Source: Actinomycetospora soli (GTDB lineage Bacteria > Actinomycetota > Actinomycetes > Mycobacteriales > Pseudonocardiaceae). Taken from it: a DNA stretch of 59,915 nucleotides. A model generated the notes under the pieces. The model ran no database searches. It saw only the letters and a program-made list of their open reading frames with translations, and was not told where the DNA came from. The stretch spans positions 1-59,915 of the forward strand of contig NZ_JAJNDA010000025.1 of NCBI RefSeq assembly GCF_021026295.1. Reading direction: 5' to 3'. Made by a program: the position numbers and the translations under genes. Position 1 is the stretch's first letter, and each line of letters opens with the position of its first letter. Below are positions 16,701-27,590 of the stretch, in pieces.

Positions 16701-18363
16701 CCGCCCCGATCGGCCGGGACATGCAGGTGACGAGCTCCTCGCGGATCGCGTCCAGCGGCGGGTTGGTCACCTGCGCGAACAGCTGGACGAAGTAGTCGAA
16801 GAGCAGCCGTGCCCGCCGCGACAACACGGCGGTGGGGGTGTCGGTGCCCATCGACCCGAGCGGCTCCGCGCCCGTCGTCGCCATCGGGGCGAGCAGGATC
16901 CGCAGGTCCTCCTCGGTGTACCCGAACGTCTGCTGGCGGCGGACGACCGACTCGTGGGTGTGCACCACGTGCTCGCGGTCGGGCAGCTCGTCGAGCCGCA
17001 CCAGGCCCGCGTGCAGCCACTCGCCGTACGGCTCGGCGGCCGCGAGCTCGGACTTCAGCACGTCGTCGTCGACGATGCCGCCCCGCCGGGTGTCCACGAG
17101 GAACATGCGGCCCGGCCGCAGCCGCCCCTTCGCGACGACGTCGCCCGCGGGCACGTCGAGCACGCCCGACTCGCTCGCGAGCACCACGCGGCCGTCGGCG
17201 AGGTGCCACCAGCGGCAGGGCCGCAGGCCGTTGCGGTCGAGGGTCGCCCCGAGCTGCGTGCCGTCCGAGAACACGACCGCGGCCGGGCCGTCCCACGGCT
17301 CCATCAGGCTCGCGTGGAACTGGTAGAACGCCCGCTGGTCGGCGGGCATCTCGGCGTGGTTCTCCCACGCCTCGGGCATCATCATCATCACCGCGTGCGG
17401 CATCGACCGGCCGCCGAGCGTGAGCAGCTCGAGCACCTCGTCGAAGCTCGCCGAGTCCGACGTCCCCGGCGGACAGACCGGCATTGCCCGCTGCAGGTCG
17501 CCCGGGAACCGGTCGGTGCCGAGCAGCGCCTCCCGGGCCCGCATGCGGTTGCGGTTGCCGCGGATGGTGTTGATCTCGCCGTTGTGGGCCATCGTGCGGT
17601 ACGGGTGCGCCAGCGGCCAGCTCGGGAAGGTGTTCGTCGAGAACCGGCTGTGCACCACCGCGACCGCGCTGAGCAGGCGCTCGTCGCGCAGGTCGGGGAA
17701 GAACAGCGGCAGCTGGTCGGTGGTCAGCATGCCCTTGTAGGTCACGGTGCGGCTCGACAGTGAGACCACGTACGTCCCGCAGCCCTGCTCGACCGACTCC
17801 CGTTCCGCCCGCTTGCGCACGATCCAGGCCACGCGGTCCAGCTCGACGCCGGCGAGCGTGCGGTCGGGGTGCGAGACCAGGACCTGGGCGAACCGCGGCA
17901 TCACCGAGCGGGCCACCGACCCGACGTCGGCGCCCACCGGGTCGACCGGGGTGTCGCGCCAGGCCAGGACCTCGAGGCCCTCCTCGGCGGTGATCCGCTC
18001 GAGCAGGGCCATGGCCTTGGTGGCGCCGTCGTCGTCGGCGGGCAGGAAGACGAGCCCACAGGCGTACGTGTGCTCCTCCTGGCCCCCGTCGACCGAGGGC
18101 CGGGGGGCCGGGAGCTCCGCGTCGACGGTGGCGCGGAGGAGTTCGTCGGGGACGCCGAGCAGGATGCCCGCACCGTCCCCGCTGGTCGGCTCGCTGCCCG
18201 CGGCGCCGCGGTGGTCGAGGTTGTGCAGCACCTGCAGGGCGTCGGCGACGATGCCGTGGCTGCGCCGGCCGTGGACGTCCACGACGGCACCGACGCCGCA
18301 GGCGTCGTGTTCGAAGGCGGGGTCGTACAGGCCCTGAGGCCCGGGAACGGACGAGAACAGCAC
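13765..18363 (-). CDS. gltB: Glutamate synthase large subunit
   Basis: Alpha subunit of glutamate synthase: glutamine amidotransferase plus FMN/3Fe-4S synthase, making two glutamates from glutamine and 2-oxoglutarate. 1532 residues, standard length. The N-terminal nucleophile is the Cys of [13 protein letters not shown], preceded by about 20 residues that should be removed. Central motifs are [19 protein letters not shown] and [15 protein letters not shown]. The FMN domain has GEGGEDPVR and [14 protein letters not shown], and the 3Fe-4S cysteines lie in [24 protein letters not shown]-terminal GXGXG helix domain follows ([15 protein letters not shown]). GTG 18363 is preceded by AGGAGG. Forms an operon with gltD. 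Confidence 0.97.
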   Translation of the reverse strand: MLFSSVPGPQGLYDPAFEHDACGVGAVVDVHGRRSHGIVADALQVLHNLDHRGAAGSEPTSGDGAGILLGVPDELLRATVDAELPAPRPSVDGGQEEHTYACGLVFLPADDDGATKAMALLERITAEEGLEVLAWRDTPVDPVGADVGSVARSVMPRFAQVLVSHPDRTLAGVELDRVAWIVRKRAERESVEQGCGTYVVSLSSRTVTYKGMLTTDQLPLFFPDLRDERLLSAVAVVHSRFSTNTFPSWPLAHPYRTMAHNGEINTIRGNRNRMRAREALLGTDRFPGDLQRAMPVCPPGTSDSASFDEVLELLTLGGRSMPHAVMMMMPEAWENHAEMPADQRAFYQFHASLMEPWDGPAAVVFSDGTQLGATLDRNGLRPCRWWHLADGRVVLASESGVLDVPAGDVVAKGRLRPGRMFLVDTRRGGIVDDDVLKSELAAAEPYGEWLHAGLVRLDELPDREHVVHTHESVVRRQQTFGYTEEDLRILLAPMATTGAEPLGSMGTDTPTAVLSRRARLLFDYFVQLFAQVTNPPLDAIREELVTCMSRPIGAEQNLFHPGPASCRQVVLPYPVIDNDELAKLIHIDQDGDMPGFAATVLSGLYEVDGGETALRAALDRVRRQASEAIADGKRILVLSDRDSDARWAPIPSLLLVSAVHHHLVATRERTQVALVVEAGDAREVHHMALLLSYGAAAINPYLAFESIEDMITSGWLEDLEIEQAIANYVKACVKGVLKVMSKMGISTVSGYTAAQVFEAIGLSQEFLDEYFHGTSSKLGGGGLDVLATEVAARHAAAYPSNPTERAHRRLDVGGEYAYRREGELHLFTPETVFLLQHSTRTKQRDVFRRYTAEVDRLTRSGGQLRGLFRLRYEDRTPIDLDEVEPASEIVRRFATGAMSYGSISGEAHTDLAIAMNNIGGKSNTGEGGEDPVRLVDPSKRSAIKQVASGRFGVTSEYLVNADDIQIKMAQGAKPGEGGQLAGKKVYPWIAEVRYSTPGVGLISPPPHHDIYSIEDLKQLIHDLKNANDRARIHVKLVSSVGVGTVAAGVSKAHADVVLISGWDGGTGAAPLTSLKHAGAPWEIGLADTQQTLMLNGLRDRISVQVDGAMKTGFDVMVGMLLGAEEYGFSTAPLVVNGCIMMRVCHLDTCPVGVATQNPELRKRYTGRPEFVENFFWFIAEEVREYLAQLGFRTIDEAVGHSELIDAGEAVDNWKAQGIDLTPLFTVPDVPEGASTDRRRTTAQDHGLDRALDRTLIQLAEGALDDAVPVRLEMPVRNVNRTVGTLLGAEVTRRYGKHGLPDDTIHVGFTGSAGQSFGAFLPQGVTLDLVGDANDYVAKGLSGGRVIVRPPEGARFTEAPDSDHDERHTIAGNVIAYGATSGEVFLRGQVGERFCVRNSGALAVVEGVGDHACEYMTGGRVVVLGSTGRNLGAGMSGGIAFVHDLPAVRVNQEMVDLLPLDGEDAAWLRGVVERHLELTGSPKAARLLDDWENQVGHVTKVMPTDYQRVLDAEQRAATEGRDPNEVIMEVAGG

Positions 18364-18535
18364 TGGGCGGGCCTCCTGGGCACCGGAACTCCGCGCCCGG
18401 AGATCCGCCGGGGATGGAGCCCCTCGGCGGTCGTCGCGAGCCGGATGACGAGGATCCGGGACGACGATGGCCCGGGGAGAGTCTAGCCCGCTGACCGGGC
18501 GACGGCGGGGCGTGCGGGCCCCGCGGGGGTCCTGC

Positions 18536-19654
18536 TCAGGACCCGTGCGCGGAGGACGGCGGGGCCGCGGAGGCCTCCTCCTCGGGCTGCGTGCCCTCGG
18601 GCTCGGCGTCCACGCCGGAGGGCTCGGCGGCACCGTGGTGGGTGTCGGTGTCGTCGCGGTCGGGGGCGGCGGCCTCGTCGCGGGACTGCCGCGCGGCGCG
18701 GGCGTCGTCGTTCTCGTCGTCCCTGGGAGTCACGGACCCGGGCGTACCCGCACCGACCCCCGTCGAACCGGTCGGCTCGTGCGGCTCGGGCGGTACGGAG
18801 CCGGAGAGGTCCTCGCGGGGCCCGCGTGCGAGGACGAGGTAGAGCAGCGCCGCGACGCACAGCACGGCGGCCACGATGACGTTGACCCGCACGCCCTCCA
18901 CCCGCGTGAGCGCGGGGTCGGTGCGCAGCATCTCGATCCAGAAGCGGCCGAGCGTGTAGCCCGCCACGTAGAGCGCGAAGGCCCGGCCGCGGGCGAGGGT
19001 GAAGCGTCGGTCGGCCCAGATGACGAGCACCGCGACCGCGACGTTCCACAGCAGCTCGTAGAGGAACGTGGGCTGCACGATCTCGATCGGCGTGCGGTCG
19101 ACCGCCACCCCCGCGAGGTTGTCCACCGCGCCCGTGCCCGGGTCGATCCGCCGGTAGATCTCGAGGCCCCACGGCAGCGTGGTGGGGGCGCCGTAGAGCT
19201 CCTGGTTGAAGTAGTTGCCGAGCCGGCCGATGGCCTGGGCGAGCACGATGCCGGGGGCCGCGGCGTCGGCGAACGCGGTGAGCGGCACGCCCCGGCGGCG
19301 GCACGCGATCCAGGCGCCGACCGCACCGAGCGCGATGGCGCCCCAGATGCCGAGCCCGCCGTTCCACACGTAGAGCGCCGCGACCGGGTCCCCGCCCGGG
19401 CCGAAGTAGGTCCGCCAGTCGGTGGCGAGGTGGTAGAGCCGCCCGCCGACCAGGCCGAACGGGACCGCCCACACCGCGACGTCGATGACGAACCCCGGCG
19501 CCCCGCCCCGCGCGACGAACCGGCGCTCGGTGAGCGAGACCGCCACGACGATCCCGGCGATGATGCACAGCGCGTAGGCGCGCAGCGGGATCGGACCGAG
19601 CTGCCAGACGCCCTGGGGCGGACTGGGGATGGTCAGGGGCAGCGAGGCGAGCAC
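18536..19654 (-). CDS. lgt: Prolipoprotein diacylglyceryl transferase
   Basis: Transfers diacylglycerol from phosphatidylglycerol to the lipobox Cys of prelipoproteins; inner-membrane enzyme with about seven helices. 372 residues. The Lgt signature is seen as [24 protein letters not shown], with YHLATDW and [13 protein letters not shown] also conserved. A final hydrophilic, acidic tail of about 90 residues (rich in E, D, P, S) is an actinobacterial extension. GTG 19654 start. It lies 62 bp downstream of trpA in the same direction, the same neighbourhood as in mycobacteria (trpA-lgt), and may share the trp transcript. Confidence 0.96.
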   Translation of the reverse strand: MLASLPLTIPSPPQGVWQLGPIPLRAYALCIIAGIVVAVSLTERRFVARGGAPGFVIDVAVWAVPFGLVGGRLYHLATDWRTYFGPGGDPVAALYVWNGGLGIWGAIALGAVGAWIACRRRGVPLTAFADAAAPGIVLAQAIGRLGNYFNQELYGAPTTLPWGLEIYRRIDPGTGAVDNLAGVAVDRTPIEIVQPTFLYELLWNVAVAVLVIWADRRFTLARGRAFALYVAGYTLGRFWIEMLRTDPALTRVEGVRVNVIVAAVLCVAALLYLVLARGPREDLSGSVPPEPHEPTGSTGVGAGTPGSVTPRDDENDDARAARQSRDEAAAPDRDDTDTHHGAAEPSGVDAEPEGTQPEEEASAAPPSSAHGS

Positions 19655-19716
19655 GCGCTCACGCTATCGGTCGCCCCCGACACCGTCCGTGAGGCGGGGG
19701 CCCGGTCGGCGGGGCC

Positions 19717-20535
19717 TCAGCGGCCGGTGTGGTTGCCGCGGACGCCCGCCGCGAGCTCCGTGGCCAGGCGGGCGACCGCCGCGCGCCCGTGCTCCGCGGC
19801 CGACACCAGCGCCGAGCCGACGATGACGCCGTCGGCGAACCGGGCGACCTCCCCCGCCTGGGCCCCGGAGCGCACGCCGAGGCCGACGCCGATCGGCAGG
19901 TCGGTGTGCCGGCGGGTGCGCTCGACGAGCGCCGGGGCCGTGTCGGACACCGCGTCCCGCGCCCCGGTGACGCCCATGGTGGACGCGGCGTAGACGAAGC
20001 CGGTCGTGGCCGCCGCGGTGGAGGCGAGACGCTGCTCGGTCGACGACGGGGCCACCAGGAACGTGCGGCCCAGGGCGTACCGGTCGGCGGCGTCGAGCCA
20101 GCCGGCGGCCTCGTCGGGCACGAGGTCCGGGGTGATCAGCCCGAGGCCACCCGCCGCCGCCAGGTCCCGCGCGAACGCCTCGACGCCGTAGCGCAGGATC
20201 GGGTTCCAGTACGTCATGACGACGGCCCGTCCCCCGCGCGCGGCGATCGACTCGACGACCTCGAGGGTGTCCCTGGTCCGCACGCCGCCGCGCAGGGCGG
20301 TCTCGACGGCGTGCTGGATGACCGGCCCGTCGAGCACCGGGTCGGAGTAGGGCAGGCCGACCTCGAGGAGGTCCGCGCCGGCGTCGAGCGTCTGGGCCAG
20401 CAGGCCCTTCGAGCCCGCCACGGTGGGGTAGCCGGTGGGCAGGTAGCCGATGAGCGCGGCCCGGTTCTCGGCCCGCGCGGTGGCGAAGACCTCGTCGAGG
20501 ACGGTCAGCCCGGTGCGGGTGCCGGTGTCGCTCAC
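19717..20535 (-). CDS. trpA: Tryptophan synthase alpha subunit
   Basis: Cleaves indole-3-glycerol phosphate to indole, which is channelled to TrpB. 272 residues, TIM barrel. The catalytic Glu is in [34 protein letters not shown] and [11 protein letters not shown] follow; the phosphate-binding end is [12 protein letters not shown] and [13 protein letters not shown] 20535 overlaps the trpB stop by four bases (GTGA), so translation is coupled and 1:1 subunit supply is expected. Confidence 0.97.
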   Translation of the reverse strand: MSDTGTRTGLTVLDEVFATARAENRAALIGYLPTGYPTVAGSKGLLAQTLDAGADLLEVGLPYSDPVLDGPVIQHAVETALRGGVRTRDTLEVVESIAARGGRAVVMTYWNPILRYGVEAFARDLAAAGGLGLITPDLVPDEAAGWLDAADRYALGRTFLVAPSSTEQRLASTAAATTGFVYAASTMGVTGARDAVSDTAPALVERTRRHTDLPIGVGLGVRSGAQAGEVARFADGVIVGSALVSAAEHGRAAVARLATELAAGVRGNHTGR

Positions 20536-21842
20536 AGCTCCCGCTCCCCCGCCGCGGCGTCGTCGGGCACCGGCTCGGTGGTGGGCAGGGCGGCCGGGTC
20601 GACCACCTCGAACCAGCGCGCGGCGGTCTCCACGTCCTTGTCGCCGCGGCCGGAGAGGTTCACCAGCAGCGTGGCGTCCGGGCCGAGCTCGCGTCCGAGG
20701 CGCAGGGCGCCGGCGATCGCGTGAGCGGTCTCGATGGCGGGGATGATGCCCTCGGTGCGGCACAGCAGCCGGAACGCGTCCATGGCCTCGGTGTCGGTGA
20801 CCGGGACGTACTCGGCGCGCCCGATCTCGGCGAGGTAGGAGTGCTCCGGGCCGACGCCGGGGTAGTCGAGGCCGGCCGAGATCGAGTGCGACTCGACGGT
20901 CTGCCCGTCCTCGTCCTGCAGCACGTAGGTCAGCGCGCCGTGCAGGGCGCCCGGCGAGCCGCCGGTGATGGACGCGGCGTGCCGGCCGGTGTCGACCCCG
21001 TCGCCCGCGGCCTCGCACCCGACGAGGCGCACCGCCGTGTCGTCGAGGAACGGGTGGAAGATGCCGATCGCGTTCGACCCGCCGCCCACGCAGGCCAGCA
21101 CCGCGTCCGGGAGGCGGCCGTGGCTCGCCAGCACCTGCGCGCGGGCCTCCAGCCCGATCACGCGGTGGAAGTCGCGCACCATCATCGGGAACGGGTGCGG
21201 GCCCGCGGCCGTCCCGAGCACGTAGTGCGTGTGCTCGACCGACGACACCCAGTCGCGGTAGGCCTCGTTCAGCGCGTCCTTCAGCGTGCGCGAGCCGGTG
21301 GTCACCGGGACGACCTCGGCCCCGAGCAGGCGCATCCGCGCCACGTTGAGGGCCTGGCGCTCGGTGTCGACCTCGCCCATGTAGACCACGCACTCGAGCC
21401 CCAGCAGGGCGGCGGCGGTGGCGGTGGCGACGCCGTGCTGGCCCGCGCCGGTCTCGGCGATCACGCGGGTCTTGCCCATGCGCACCGTGAGCAGGGCCTG
21501 CCCGAGCACGTTGTTGATCTTGTGCGAGCCGGTGTGGTTGAGGTCCTCGCGCTTGAGCAGGATCGTCGCCCCGCCCGCGTGCTCGGACAGCCGCCGGGCC
21601 TCGGTCACCGGGGACGGCCGGCCCGCGTAGTCGCGCTGCAGGCGGTCGAGCTCGGCGAGGAACGTCGGGTCCTGCCGGGCCTTGTCGTACTCGGCGGCGA
21701 CCTCGTCGACCGCGGCGATCAGGGCCTCGGGCATGTAGCGCCCGCCGAAGCGGCCGAAGTGCCCGCCGACGTCGGGGTCGTGGTCGTGCCGGGTGAGCCC
21801 GTCGGAGGCGGTGGGGAGCCGCTGCGCTCCGTCCGCCGTCAT
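20532..21842 (-). CDS. trpB: Tryptophan synthase beta subunit
   Basis: PLP enzyme joining indole and serine to make tryptophan. 436 residues, TrpB1 type. The PLP lysine lies in [20 protein letters not shown]; the phosphate loop is [24 protein letters not shown] and the C-terminal [20 protein letters not shown] are conserved. ATG 21842 overlaps the trpC stop by one base. The N-terminal about 20 residues are a poorly conserved extension. Confidence 0.98.
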   Translation of the reverse strand: MTADGAQRLPTASDGLTRHDHDPDVGGHFGRFGGRYMPEALIAAVDEVAAEYDKARQDPTFLAELDRLQRDYAGRPSPVTEARRLSEHAGGATILLKREDLNHTGSHKINNVLGQALLTVRMGKTRVIAETGAGQHGVATATAAALLGLECVVYMGEVDTERQALNVARMRLLGAEVVPVTTGSRTLKDALNEAYRDWVSSVEHTHYVLGTAAGPHPFPMMVRDFHRVIGLEARAQVLASHGRLPDAVLACVGGGSNAIGIFHPFLDDTAVRLVGCEAAGDGVDTGRHAASITGGSPGALHGALTYVLQDEDGQTVESHSISAGLDYPGVGPEHSYLAEIGRAEYVPVTDTEAMDAFRLLCRTEGIIPAIETAHAIAGALRLGRELGPDATLLVNLSGRGDKDVETAARWFEVVDPAALPTTEPVPDDAAAGEREL

Positions 21843-22651
21843 CAGCGGGCGGGCTTCGGGCAGGCCGGGTGCGACCCGGCGGTGACCAGCTGCCGGACGG
21901 CGGCCCGCGGGTCCTCCGCGGTGGCCATCGACTCGCCGACGAGCACGGCGTCCGCGCCGAGGCCCGCGTAGGTCATCAGGTCGCCGGGACCGCGCACCCC
22001 GGACTCCGCGACCCGCAGCACCTCGCCGGGCAGGCCGGGCGCGAGCCGGCTGAACACCTCGCGGTCGACGTCGAGCGTCCTGAGGTTCCGGGCGTTGATC
22101 CCGACGAGCTTCGCGCCGGCCTGCAGCGCCATGTCCGCCTCGATCTCGTCGTGGATCTCGACGAGCGCGGTCATGCCCAGCGAGTGCACGCGGTCGACCA
22201 ACGCGTCGAGGGCGTTCTGCTCGAGCACCGAGCACATCAGGAGCACGAGGTCGGCGCCGTGGGCCCGCGCCTCGTGGACCTGGTAGGTGCCGACCACGAA
22301 GTCCTTGCGCAGCACCGGGATGTCGACGGCGGCGCGCACCTCGTCGAGGTCGGTGAGCGAACCCTCGAAGTACCGCTGCTCGGTGAGCACGCTGATGATC
22401 CGGGCGCCGCCCTCGACGTACTGGCGGGCCAGCTTCGCCGGGTCGGGGATGTCGACCATGTGGCCGCGCGACGGGGACGCCCGCTTGACCTCGGCGATGA
22501 CCCCGATGCCCTGCCCCTGCAGGGCCGCGAGCGCGTCCTTGGCCGGCGGCGCGGCCGCGGCGGCCGCCTTGACCTCGTCGAAGCCCACGGCGGCCTCGCG
22601 GGCGGCGAGGTCGGCCCGGACCCCCTCGAGGATCTGCTCCAGGACGCTCAC
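21842..22651 (-). CDS. trpC: Indole-3-glycerol phosphate synthase
   Basis: Closes the indole ring from CdRP. 269 residues, stand-alone TrpC with no TrpF fusion. Conserved strands are [14 protein letters not shown] (catalytic Lys), [52 protein letters not shown] and [15 protein letters not shown] 22651 is chosen because homologues begin [12 protein letters not shown]; upstream in-frame codons cover the palindromic gap and look non-coding. No trpF or trpD gene is present here. Confidence 0.96.
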   Translation of the reverse strand: MSVLEQILEGVRADLAAREAAVGFDEVKAAAAAAPPAKDALAALQGQGIGVIAEVKRASPSRGHMVDIPDPAKLARQYVEGGARIISVLTEQRYFEGSLTDLDEVRAAVDIPVLRKDFVVGTYQVHEARAHGADLVLLMCSVLEQNALDALVDRVHSLGMTALVEIHDEIEADMALQAGAKLVGINARNLRTLDVDREVFSRLAPGLPGEVLRVAESGVRGPGDLMTYAGLGADAVLVGESMATAEDPRAAVRQLVTAGSHPACPKPAR

Positions 22652-22694
22652 GCGGGTGCTGCCCCCATCCTTCGGGCTCTCGATCGAGCCGTCC

Positions 22695-22757
22695 CCCCGC
22701 AGCTGCGGGGCGCCGGTTCCGGTCCCTGGCGAGTACACCGGGAGTTTAACTCCCGGT
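22695..22757 (-). promoter_or_regulatory. Two perfect palindromes in the trpC leader
   Basis: CCCCGCAGCTGCGGGG (22695-22710) is a perfect 16-bp palindrome. A second perfect palindrome at 22737-22757 has arms ACCGGGAGTT and AACTCCCGGT around a single T. The second contains the TAA stop (22748-22746) of the upstream gene. The 94-bp gap is the only real break inside the trp cluster, so the elements could be an internal operator, a processing site or a partial terminator. No leader peptide with Trp codons was found. Confidence 0.6.
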
Positions 22758-23369
22758 CCCACCGGTTCCGTCCGGCGCCCTCGGTGTCGGGCTCTCCGGA
22801 CGCGCCGTGGGATCCTCGCCGGCGTCGAGCGCCGCCCACAGCGAACGGTCCTCGTCGTCGGCGTCCTGACGACGGGTCGGTGCACCGGGGGCGTCGTAGC
22901 GCGCCCCGAGCCGCGGCATGGCGGCCCCGCGCAGGGTCACGAGCAGCCCGACGCCGATCAGCAGGAGGCCGCCGAGCCCGCCGAGCAGCGGCCACACCAC
23001 GGACGCCTCCACCCCGACGGCCCGGCCCGCCTGCCGGGCCGCGGCCGGCAGCGCGTCGGGCGGCGGGGCGGCGAGCCCGGACAGTGCGCGCAGCAGCGCC
23101 CACAGCCCGGCGATCCCGACGACCGCGCCCACCGCCCGTCGGCCCCATCCCGAGGTGGCGAGCAGGCCACCGATCGCGGCGAGCGCGAGCAGCGCCCAGG
23201 GCACGAGGACCGGTTCGGCGTCCGCCCCGGTCGCGGTGACCACCACCCGACCCCGCAGCGGGACGTCCCAGGTCGCGGTGAGCCAGGTGCCGCGGGAGGC
23301 GCCCCAGAGCGCCACGGCGGCGAGCAGCAGCCCGACGACCGCGACGCCCAGCAGGCGAGGCCCCCTCAC
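22746..23369 (-). CDS. Trp biosynthesis-associated membrane protein (Rv1610/TIGR02234 type)
   Basis: 207 residues with four membrane helices ([76 protein letters not shown]) and a charged, Pro/Thr-rich C-terminal tail. Found between trpE and trpC across actinobacteria; biochemical role unknown. GTG 23369 overlaps the trpE stop by four bases, so it is translationally coupled to trpE. Its stop codon lies in the centre of a perfect palindrome. Confidence 0.88.
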   Translation of the reverse strand: MRGPRLLGVAVVGLLLAAVALWGASRGTWLTATWDVPLRGRVVVTATGADAEPVLVPWALLALAAIGGLLATSGWGRRAVGAVVGIAGLWALLRALSGLAAPPPDALPAAARQAGRAVGVEASVVWPLLGGLGGLLLIGVGLLVTLRGAAMPRLGARYDAPGAPTRRQDADDEDRSLWAALDAGEDPTARPESPTPRAPDGTGGTGS

Positions 23370-24943
23370 GTCGCGCCCGTCCCGGGGACGGGCGTGCGCA
23401 GCGTGGCGGCCGTGGCGACCGCCGCGAGCACCGCCCGGGCCTTGTTGGAGGCCTCGGTGTCCTCGGCGACCGGGTCGGAGTCGGCGACGACCCCGCCGCC
23501 GGCCTGCACGTGGGCCACGCCGTCGCGCAGCAGACCAGTGCGGATGGCGATGGCGGTGTCGGCGTCCCCGGCGAAGTCGAGGTAGCCGACGATCCCGCCG
23601 TAGAGACCGCGGCGCGTGGGCTCCAGCTCCTCGATGATCTCCATGGCCTTCGGCTTGGGCGCCCCCGAGAGGGTGCCGGCCGGGAAACAGGCGGCCACCG
23701 CGTCGAACGCGCTGCGGTCCTCGCGCAGCCGGCCGCTGACGGTCGAGACCAGGTGCATGACGTGGCTGTAGCGCTCGATGTCGAAGAACCGGTGCACCTT
23801 CACGGTGCCCGGCACGCAGACCCGCCCGAGGTCGTTGCGGCCGAGGTCGACGAGCATGAGGTGCTCGGCGCGCTCCTTCTCGTCGGCGAGGAGGTCCTTC
23901 TCCAGCAGGATGTCCTCCTCGGCGTCGACACCGCGCCAGCGCGTGCCGGCGATCGGGTGCGTGGTCGCCACGCCGTCGCGCACCGTCACCAGCGCCTCGG
24001 GGCTCGACCCGACGATCTCGAACGGTCGGTCGGCGGCGTCGGTGAGCCGCAGCAGGTACATGTACGGGCTCGGGTTGGTGGCCCGCAGCACCCGGTAGAC
24101 GTCGAGGGCGTCGGCCTCGGTGTCGGACTCGAAGCGCTGGCTGACCACCACCTGGAACGCGTCGCCCGCGCGGATCCGCTCCTTCGCCGTCTCCACCGCC
24201 GCGAGGTAGGCGTCGCGGTCGAACCGCCGGCGGACCTGCGGCGAGCGCCCGGCCGCCGGGTCGTACTGCGCCACCGTGGACGGCGCGGGGGCACCGAGCT
24301 CCGCGGTCATCCGGTCGAGCCGGGCCACCGCGTCGTCGTACGCCGCGTCCGCCCGCTCCGGGCTGTCGTCCCAGTTCACGGCGTTGGCGATGAGCGTGAC
24401 GGTGCCCTCGTGGTGGTCGAGCGCCGCGAGGTCGGTGGCCAGCAGCATGACCAGCTCGGGGATCCGCAGGTCGTCCTCGGCGAGCTCGGGGATCCGCTCC
24501 AGGCGCCGGACGGCGTCGTACCCGACGTAGCCGACCAGCCCGCCGGTCAGCGGCGGCAGCCCCGGCAGCGGGTCGGTGCGCAGCCGCTCCAGGGTCTCGC
24601 GCAGGGCGTCGAGGGGGTTCTCGCCGGCGCCGGGCAGCCCGACCGGGGGCGTCCCGGTCCAGTGCGCGCGCCCGTCCCGCTCGGTGAGGGCGGCCGCGCT
24701 GCGGGCCCCGACGAAGGACCACCGCGACCACGACTCGCCGTTCGCCGCCGACTCGAGCAGGAACGTCCCGCTGCGGCGCCCGGCGAGCTTGCGGTACACC
24801 CCGAGCGGCGTCTCGTCGTCCGCGAGCAGGCGCCGCACCACCGGGATCACCCGGTGGTGCGCGGCGAGCTCGTGGAACCGCTCGCGGCTCGGCGAGACGG
24901 CGCCGAGCGTGGTCGGCGGGTCGGTGACGGACACGTCGCCCAT
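23366..24943 (-). CDS. trpE: Anthranilate synthase component I
   Basis: Chorismate to anthranilate, first committed tryptophan step; needs TrpG (not in this window) for glutamine use. 525 residues. Feedback-site region [19 protein letters not shown]. Chorismate-binding motifs: [80 protein letters not shown] 24943 is taken as start; GTG 24964, two bases after the upstream stop, is in frame and equally possible. The peptide between the two ([10 protein letters not shown]) is echoed just after as [10 protein letters not shown], a small tandem duplication at the N-terminus. Confidence 0.96.
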   Translation of the reverse strand: MGDVSVTDPPTTLGAVSPSRERFHELAAHHRVIPVVRRLLADDETPLGVYRKLAGRRSGTFLLESAANGESWSRWSFVGARSAAALTERDGRAHWTGTPPVGLPGAGENPLDALRETLERLRTDPLPGLPPLTGGLVGYVGYDAVRRLERIPELAEDDLRIPELVMLLATDLAALDHHEGTVTLIANAVNWDDSPERADAAYDDAVARLDRMTAELGAPAPSTVAQYDPAAGRSPQVRRRFDRDAYLAAVETAKERIRAGDAFQVVVSQRFESDTEADALDVYRVLRATNPSPYMYLLRLTDAADRPFEIVGSSPEALVTVRDGVATTHPIAGTRWRGVDAEEDILLEKDLLADEKERAEHLMLVDLGRNDLGRVCVPGTVKVHRFFDIERYSHVMHLVSTVSGRLREDRSAFDAVAACFPAGTLSGAPKPKAMEIIEELEPTRRGLYGGIVGYLDFAGDADTAIAIRTGLLRDGVAHVQAGGGVVADSDPVAEDTEASNKARAVLAAVATAATLRTPVPGTGAT

Positions 24944-24966
24944 TGTGGACGGGGGGTCCGACACCC

Positions 24967-25929
24967 TCAGGCGGCGGCCTCCTCCGGGGCCGGCTCGGCC
25001 CGGCGCCGCACGGCGATCGCCACCGCCCCGATCACCACCGCGCAGCCCACCAGCTGCCACGCCGTCGGGAACTGGCCGAGCACCGCCATGCCGAGCAGCA
25101 CGGCCCCGACCGGCTGGAGCAGCAGGATCGACGCCCCGGTCGACGACGGCAGTGCCGCCATCCCGCCCGCGATCAGCACCCAGCCGATCGACTGCCCGAC
25201 GACCGCGAGCAGCGCCAGCCACGCGATCGCGGTCCAGCCCGGCGTCAGGTCGACGCCCTCCCACAGCGAGCCGAGCGCGAACGAGCTGACGGCCGCCGCG
25301 ACGGTGGCGAGCGTGACCGGTGCCGCCTTCTCCCCGGGCGCCGCGCCGAGGCGCAGGAAGAGCAGGTAGCCGGCGTAGGCGAAGGCCGCGAGCAGGGCGA
25401 GCACCGTGCCCAGCACCGGGTCCGGGGCGGTGGTCGGGTCGCTGTCGACCAGTCCGCCCGCGAGGGCGACGCCGACGAGCATCACCGGCACCGTGAGCAG
25501 GAACGACAGCCGCACCCGCTCGCCGAGCACCAGGAACGCGAGCAGCGGGAGGATCACCACCTGGGCGTTGACCAGCACCGTCGACACCCCGGCCCCGACC
25601 GCGTGGATCGCCCCGGTCCACAGCGTCATGTCGACGCCGAGCAGCAGGCCGCCCACGACGACGAGCCAGGGAGAACCGAGCCGACCGGGCCCGAGTCCCG
25701 CCTGCTGCGCCCGGCGCGTCCGGCGGCGCTCGAGCAGCGCGATCGGGATCAGCACCGGCAGCGCGAGCAGGCACCGGAAGACCGTGGCGGTCCCCGGGGA
25801 GGTGCCCGAGAGCGCGATGAGGATCGGCGACAGCGCGATGCAGAGGCTGCCGACCACGGCCATGAGGCGGGGGTCGACGGACCGGCGGGCGGTGGGAGCG
25901 GAGGTCGCGAGCATGTCGGGGACGGCCAC
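24967..25929 (-). CDS. EamA/DMT-family transporter
   Basis: 320 residues with ten hydrophobic helices in two similar halves, the EamA (drug/metabolite transporter) pattern. Characteristic stretches are [47 protein letters not shown] in the first half and [31 protein letters not shown] in the second. Family members export amino acids or metabolites. It ends 2-23 bp before trpE, so the trp genes may be read from its promoter; export of an aromatic compound is an inference from position only. GTG 25929 is preferred, ATG 25914 possible. Divergent from a LysR regulator, the usual pairing for such exporters. Confidence 0.85.
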   Translation of the reverse strand: MAVPDMLATSAPTARRSVDPRLMAVVGSLCIALSPILIALSGTSPGTATVFRCLLALPVLIPIALLERRRTRRAQQAGLGPGRLGSPWLVVVGGLLLGVDMTLWTGAIHAVGAGVSTVLVNAQVVILPLLAFLVLGERVRLSFLLTVPVMLVGVALAGGLVDSDPTTAPDPVLGTVLALLAAFAYAGYLLFLRLGAAPGEKAAPVTLATVAAAVSSFALGSLWEGVDLTPGWTAIAWLALLAVVGQSIGWVLIAGGMAALPSSTGASILLLQPVGAVLLGMAVLGQFPTAWQLVGCAVVIGAVAIAVRRRAEPAPEEAAA

Positions 25930-26001
25930 GTGTCCAGCCTGCGTGGGGGCACTGTTCAGGACCAGCGACTTCTCCTGGCCGGGAACCGTAAGCTCCACTG
26001 C

Positions 26002-26982
26002 ATGTTCGGGATCGCGCGCCTGCAGGCCCTGCACGCGGTCGCGACGCACCGCACCGTCGGGCGGGCGGCGACCGCGCTCCACCTCACGCCGTCGGCGGTG
26101 TCCCAGCAGCTCGCGACCCTGGAGCGGGAGGCGGGCACCCGGCTCACCGAGCCGGCGGGCCGCGGCATCCGGCTGACGCCGGCGGGCCTCGTGCTCGCCG
26201 AGCACGCGGCGGCCCTCCTGGAACGGATGGCGGCGGCGCGGCGGGACCTCGACCGGCTCGACGACGAGGTCGTCGGCCCGCTGCGGATCGGCGCGATCCC
26301 GACCTCGGCGCACGCCCTCGCGCCCGCGACGCTGGCGCGGCTGCGGGTCGCGCACCCCGACCTCACGGTCCTGCTCGACGACGGCGAGGCCGAGGAGACG
26401 ATGCCCGCGCTGCTGGCGGGCGACCTCGACCTCGCGGTCGTCGAGAACTGGGAGGGGCTGCCGTCGCCGTCGCCGCCGGGGACCGCCCGCACCCAGCTCT
26501 GCGACGACGTGCTCGACCTCGCGCTCCCCCGCGAGCACCCGCTCGCGTCCGCCGGGCACGTGGCACTGGCCGACCTCGCGGGAGCGGGCCTGGAGTGGGT
26601 GGCCGACACCCGCAGCTCCCGGGCGCACGACTGGCTGCTCGACACCCTGCGCCGCGCCGGGGTGGAGCCCCGGGTGACGAGCCGGGTGTGCGGCTTCGCC
26701 ATCCACCTCGAGCTCGTCGCCGGCGCCGGGCTCGCCGCGATGGTGCCCCGCCTCGCCCGCCCGCCCCTCCCCGCCGGGGTCCGCATGCTGACGACGAGCC
26801 CGGTGCTCGCCCGCACCGTCGACGCCGTGTGGCGCTCCGACCGCGAGACCCCCGCGGTGCGCGCGGCGGTCACGGCGCTGCGCGCCACCGCCGCGGCCCG
26901 CATCCCGCCGCACGACGTGCCGCCGGACCGGCGGCCGGACCAGCGGCCTCACTCCCCCGGCACGACGAACCCCGACTCGTAG
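26002..26982 (+). CDS. LysR-family transcriptional regulator
   Basis: 326 residues. N-terminal winged helix-turn-helix ([39 protein letters not shown]) and a periplasmic-binding-like effector domain ([33 protein letters not shown]). The final 25 residues are Pro/Arg-rich and overlap the convergent response regulator gene by 34 bp. The 72-bp gap to the EamA gene is the likely shared operator region. Co-inducer unknown. Confidence 0.9.
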   Translation: MFGIARLQALHAVATHRTVGRAATALHLTPSAVSQQLATLEREAGTRLTEPAGRGIRLTPAGLVLAEHAAALLERMAAARRDLDRLDDEVVGPLRIGAIPTSAHALAPATLARLRVAHPDLTVLLDDGEAEETMPALLAGDLDLAVVENWEGLPSPSPPGTARTQLCDDVLDLALPREHPLASAGHVALADLAGAGLEWVADTRSSRAHDWLLDTLRRAGVEPRVTSRVCGFAIHLELVAGAGLAAMVPRLARPPLPAGVRMLTTSPVLARTVDAVWRSDRETPAVRAAVTALRATAAARIPPHDVPPDRRPDQRPHSPGTTNPDS

Positions 26983-27590
26983 GCCAGCACCACCGCCTGG
27001 GTCCGGTCCCGGGCGCCCAGCTTGCCGAGCACGGCCGCCACGTGGGTCTTCACGGTCTCGGTCCCGACGACGAGCGCGGCCGCGATCTCCGCGTTGGTCG
27101 CGCCCCGGGCCAGGTGGCGCAGGACCTCGGTCTCGCGGTCGGTGAGCGCCGGCAACGTCGGACGCGCCGCGGGGGCCCGGCGGCGGGCGAGGTCGCGGAC
27201 GGCCTCGGGGAACAGCAGCGTGTCGCCGAGCGCCACGGTGCGGACCGCCGCCACGATCTCGGCGGGCCGGGCCCGCTTGACCAGGAACCCCGCAGCGCCC
27301 GCCCGGAGCGCCTCGTACACGGCCTCCTCCTGCCCGAACGTCGTGAGCACCAGGACCCGCGGCGGGTCGGCCAGGGACTCGACGAGGTGCCGCGTGGCGG
27401 TCAGGCCGTCGACCCGCGGCATCCGCACGTCCATGAGCACCACGTCCACCGCGTGCCGACCCACGAGCGAGGTCACCTCGACCCCGTCGCCGGTCTCCGC
27501 GACCACCTCCAGGTCGGGCTCCGCCTCGAGGATCATGCGCAGGCCGGCCCGCACCAGCTCGTCGTCGTCCACGAGCAGCAGCCGGGTCAC
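26949..27590 (-). CDS. NarL/FixJ-family response regulator
   Basis: 213 residues. Receiver domain with acidic pocket VDDDE, phospho-acceptor Asp54 in VVLMDVRMPRVDG, Thr in VLVLTTFG and Lys in FLVKRARP. C-terminal LuxR-type helix-turn-helix LTDRETEVLRHLARGATNAEIAAALVVGTETVKTHVAAVLGKLG. GTG 27590 overlaps the kinase stop by four bases (GTGA). Signal unknown; the divergent membrane-protein gene at 28863 is a candidate target. Confidence 0.93.
   Translation of the reverse strand: MTRLLLVDDDELVRAGLRMILEAEPDLEVVAETGDGVEVTSLVGRHAVDVVLMDVRMPRVDGLTATRHLVESLADPPRVLVLTTFGQEEAVYEALRAGAAGFLVKRARPAEIVAAVRTVALGDTLLFPEAVRDLARRRAPAARPTLPALTDRETEVLRHLARGATNAEIAAALVVGTETVKTHVAAVLGKLGARDRTQAVVLAYESGFVVPGE

Noticed and set aside
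13747..17763. A 1338-codon open frame antisense to gltB, and others like it (for example 45708-49166 plus strand, 3643-6498 minus strand)
   Set aside because: In DNA this GC-rich, stop codons are rare in the frames opposite real genes. These products are Arg/Pro/Ala/Gly-rich without domains and lie over genes with clear families.
22652..22745. A trp attenuator with leader peptide
   Set aside because: The hairpins are real, but no short frame with consecutive Trp codons was found, and the site is upstream of trpC rather than trpE.
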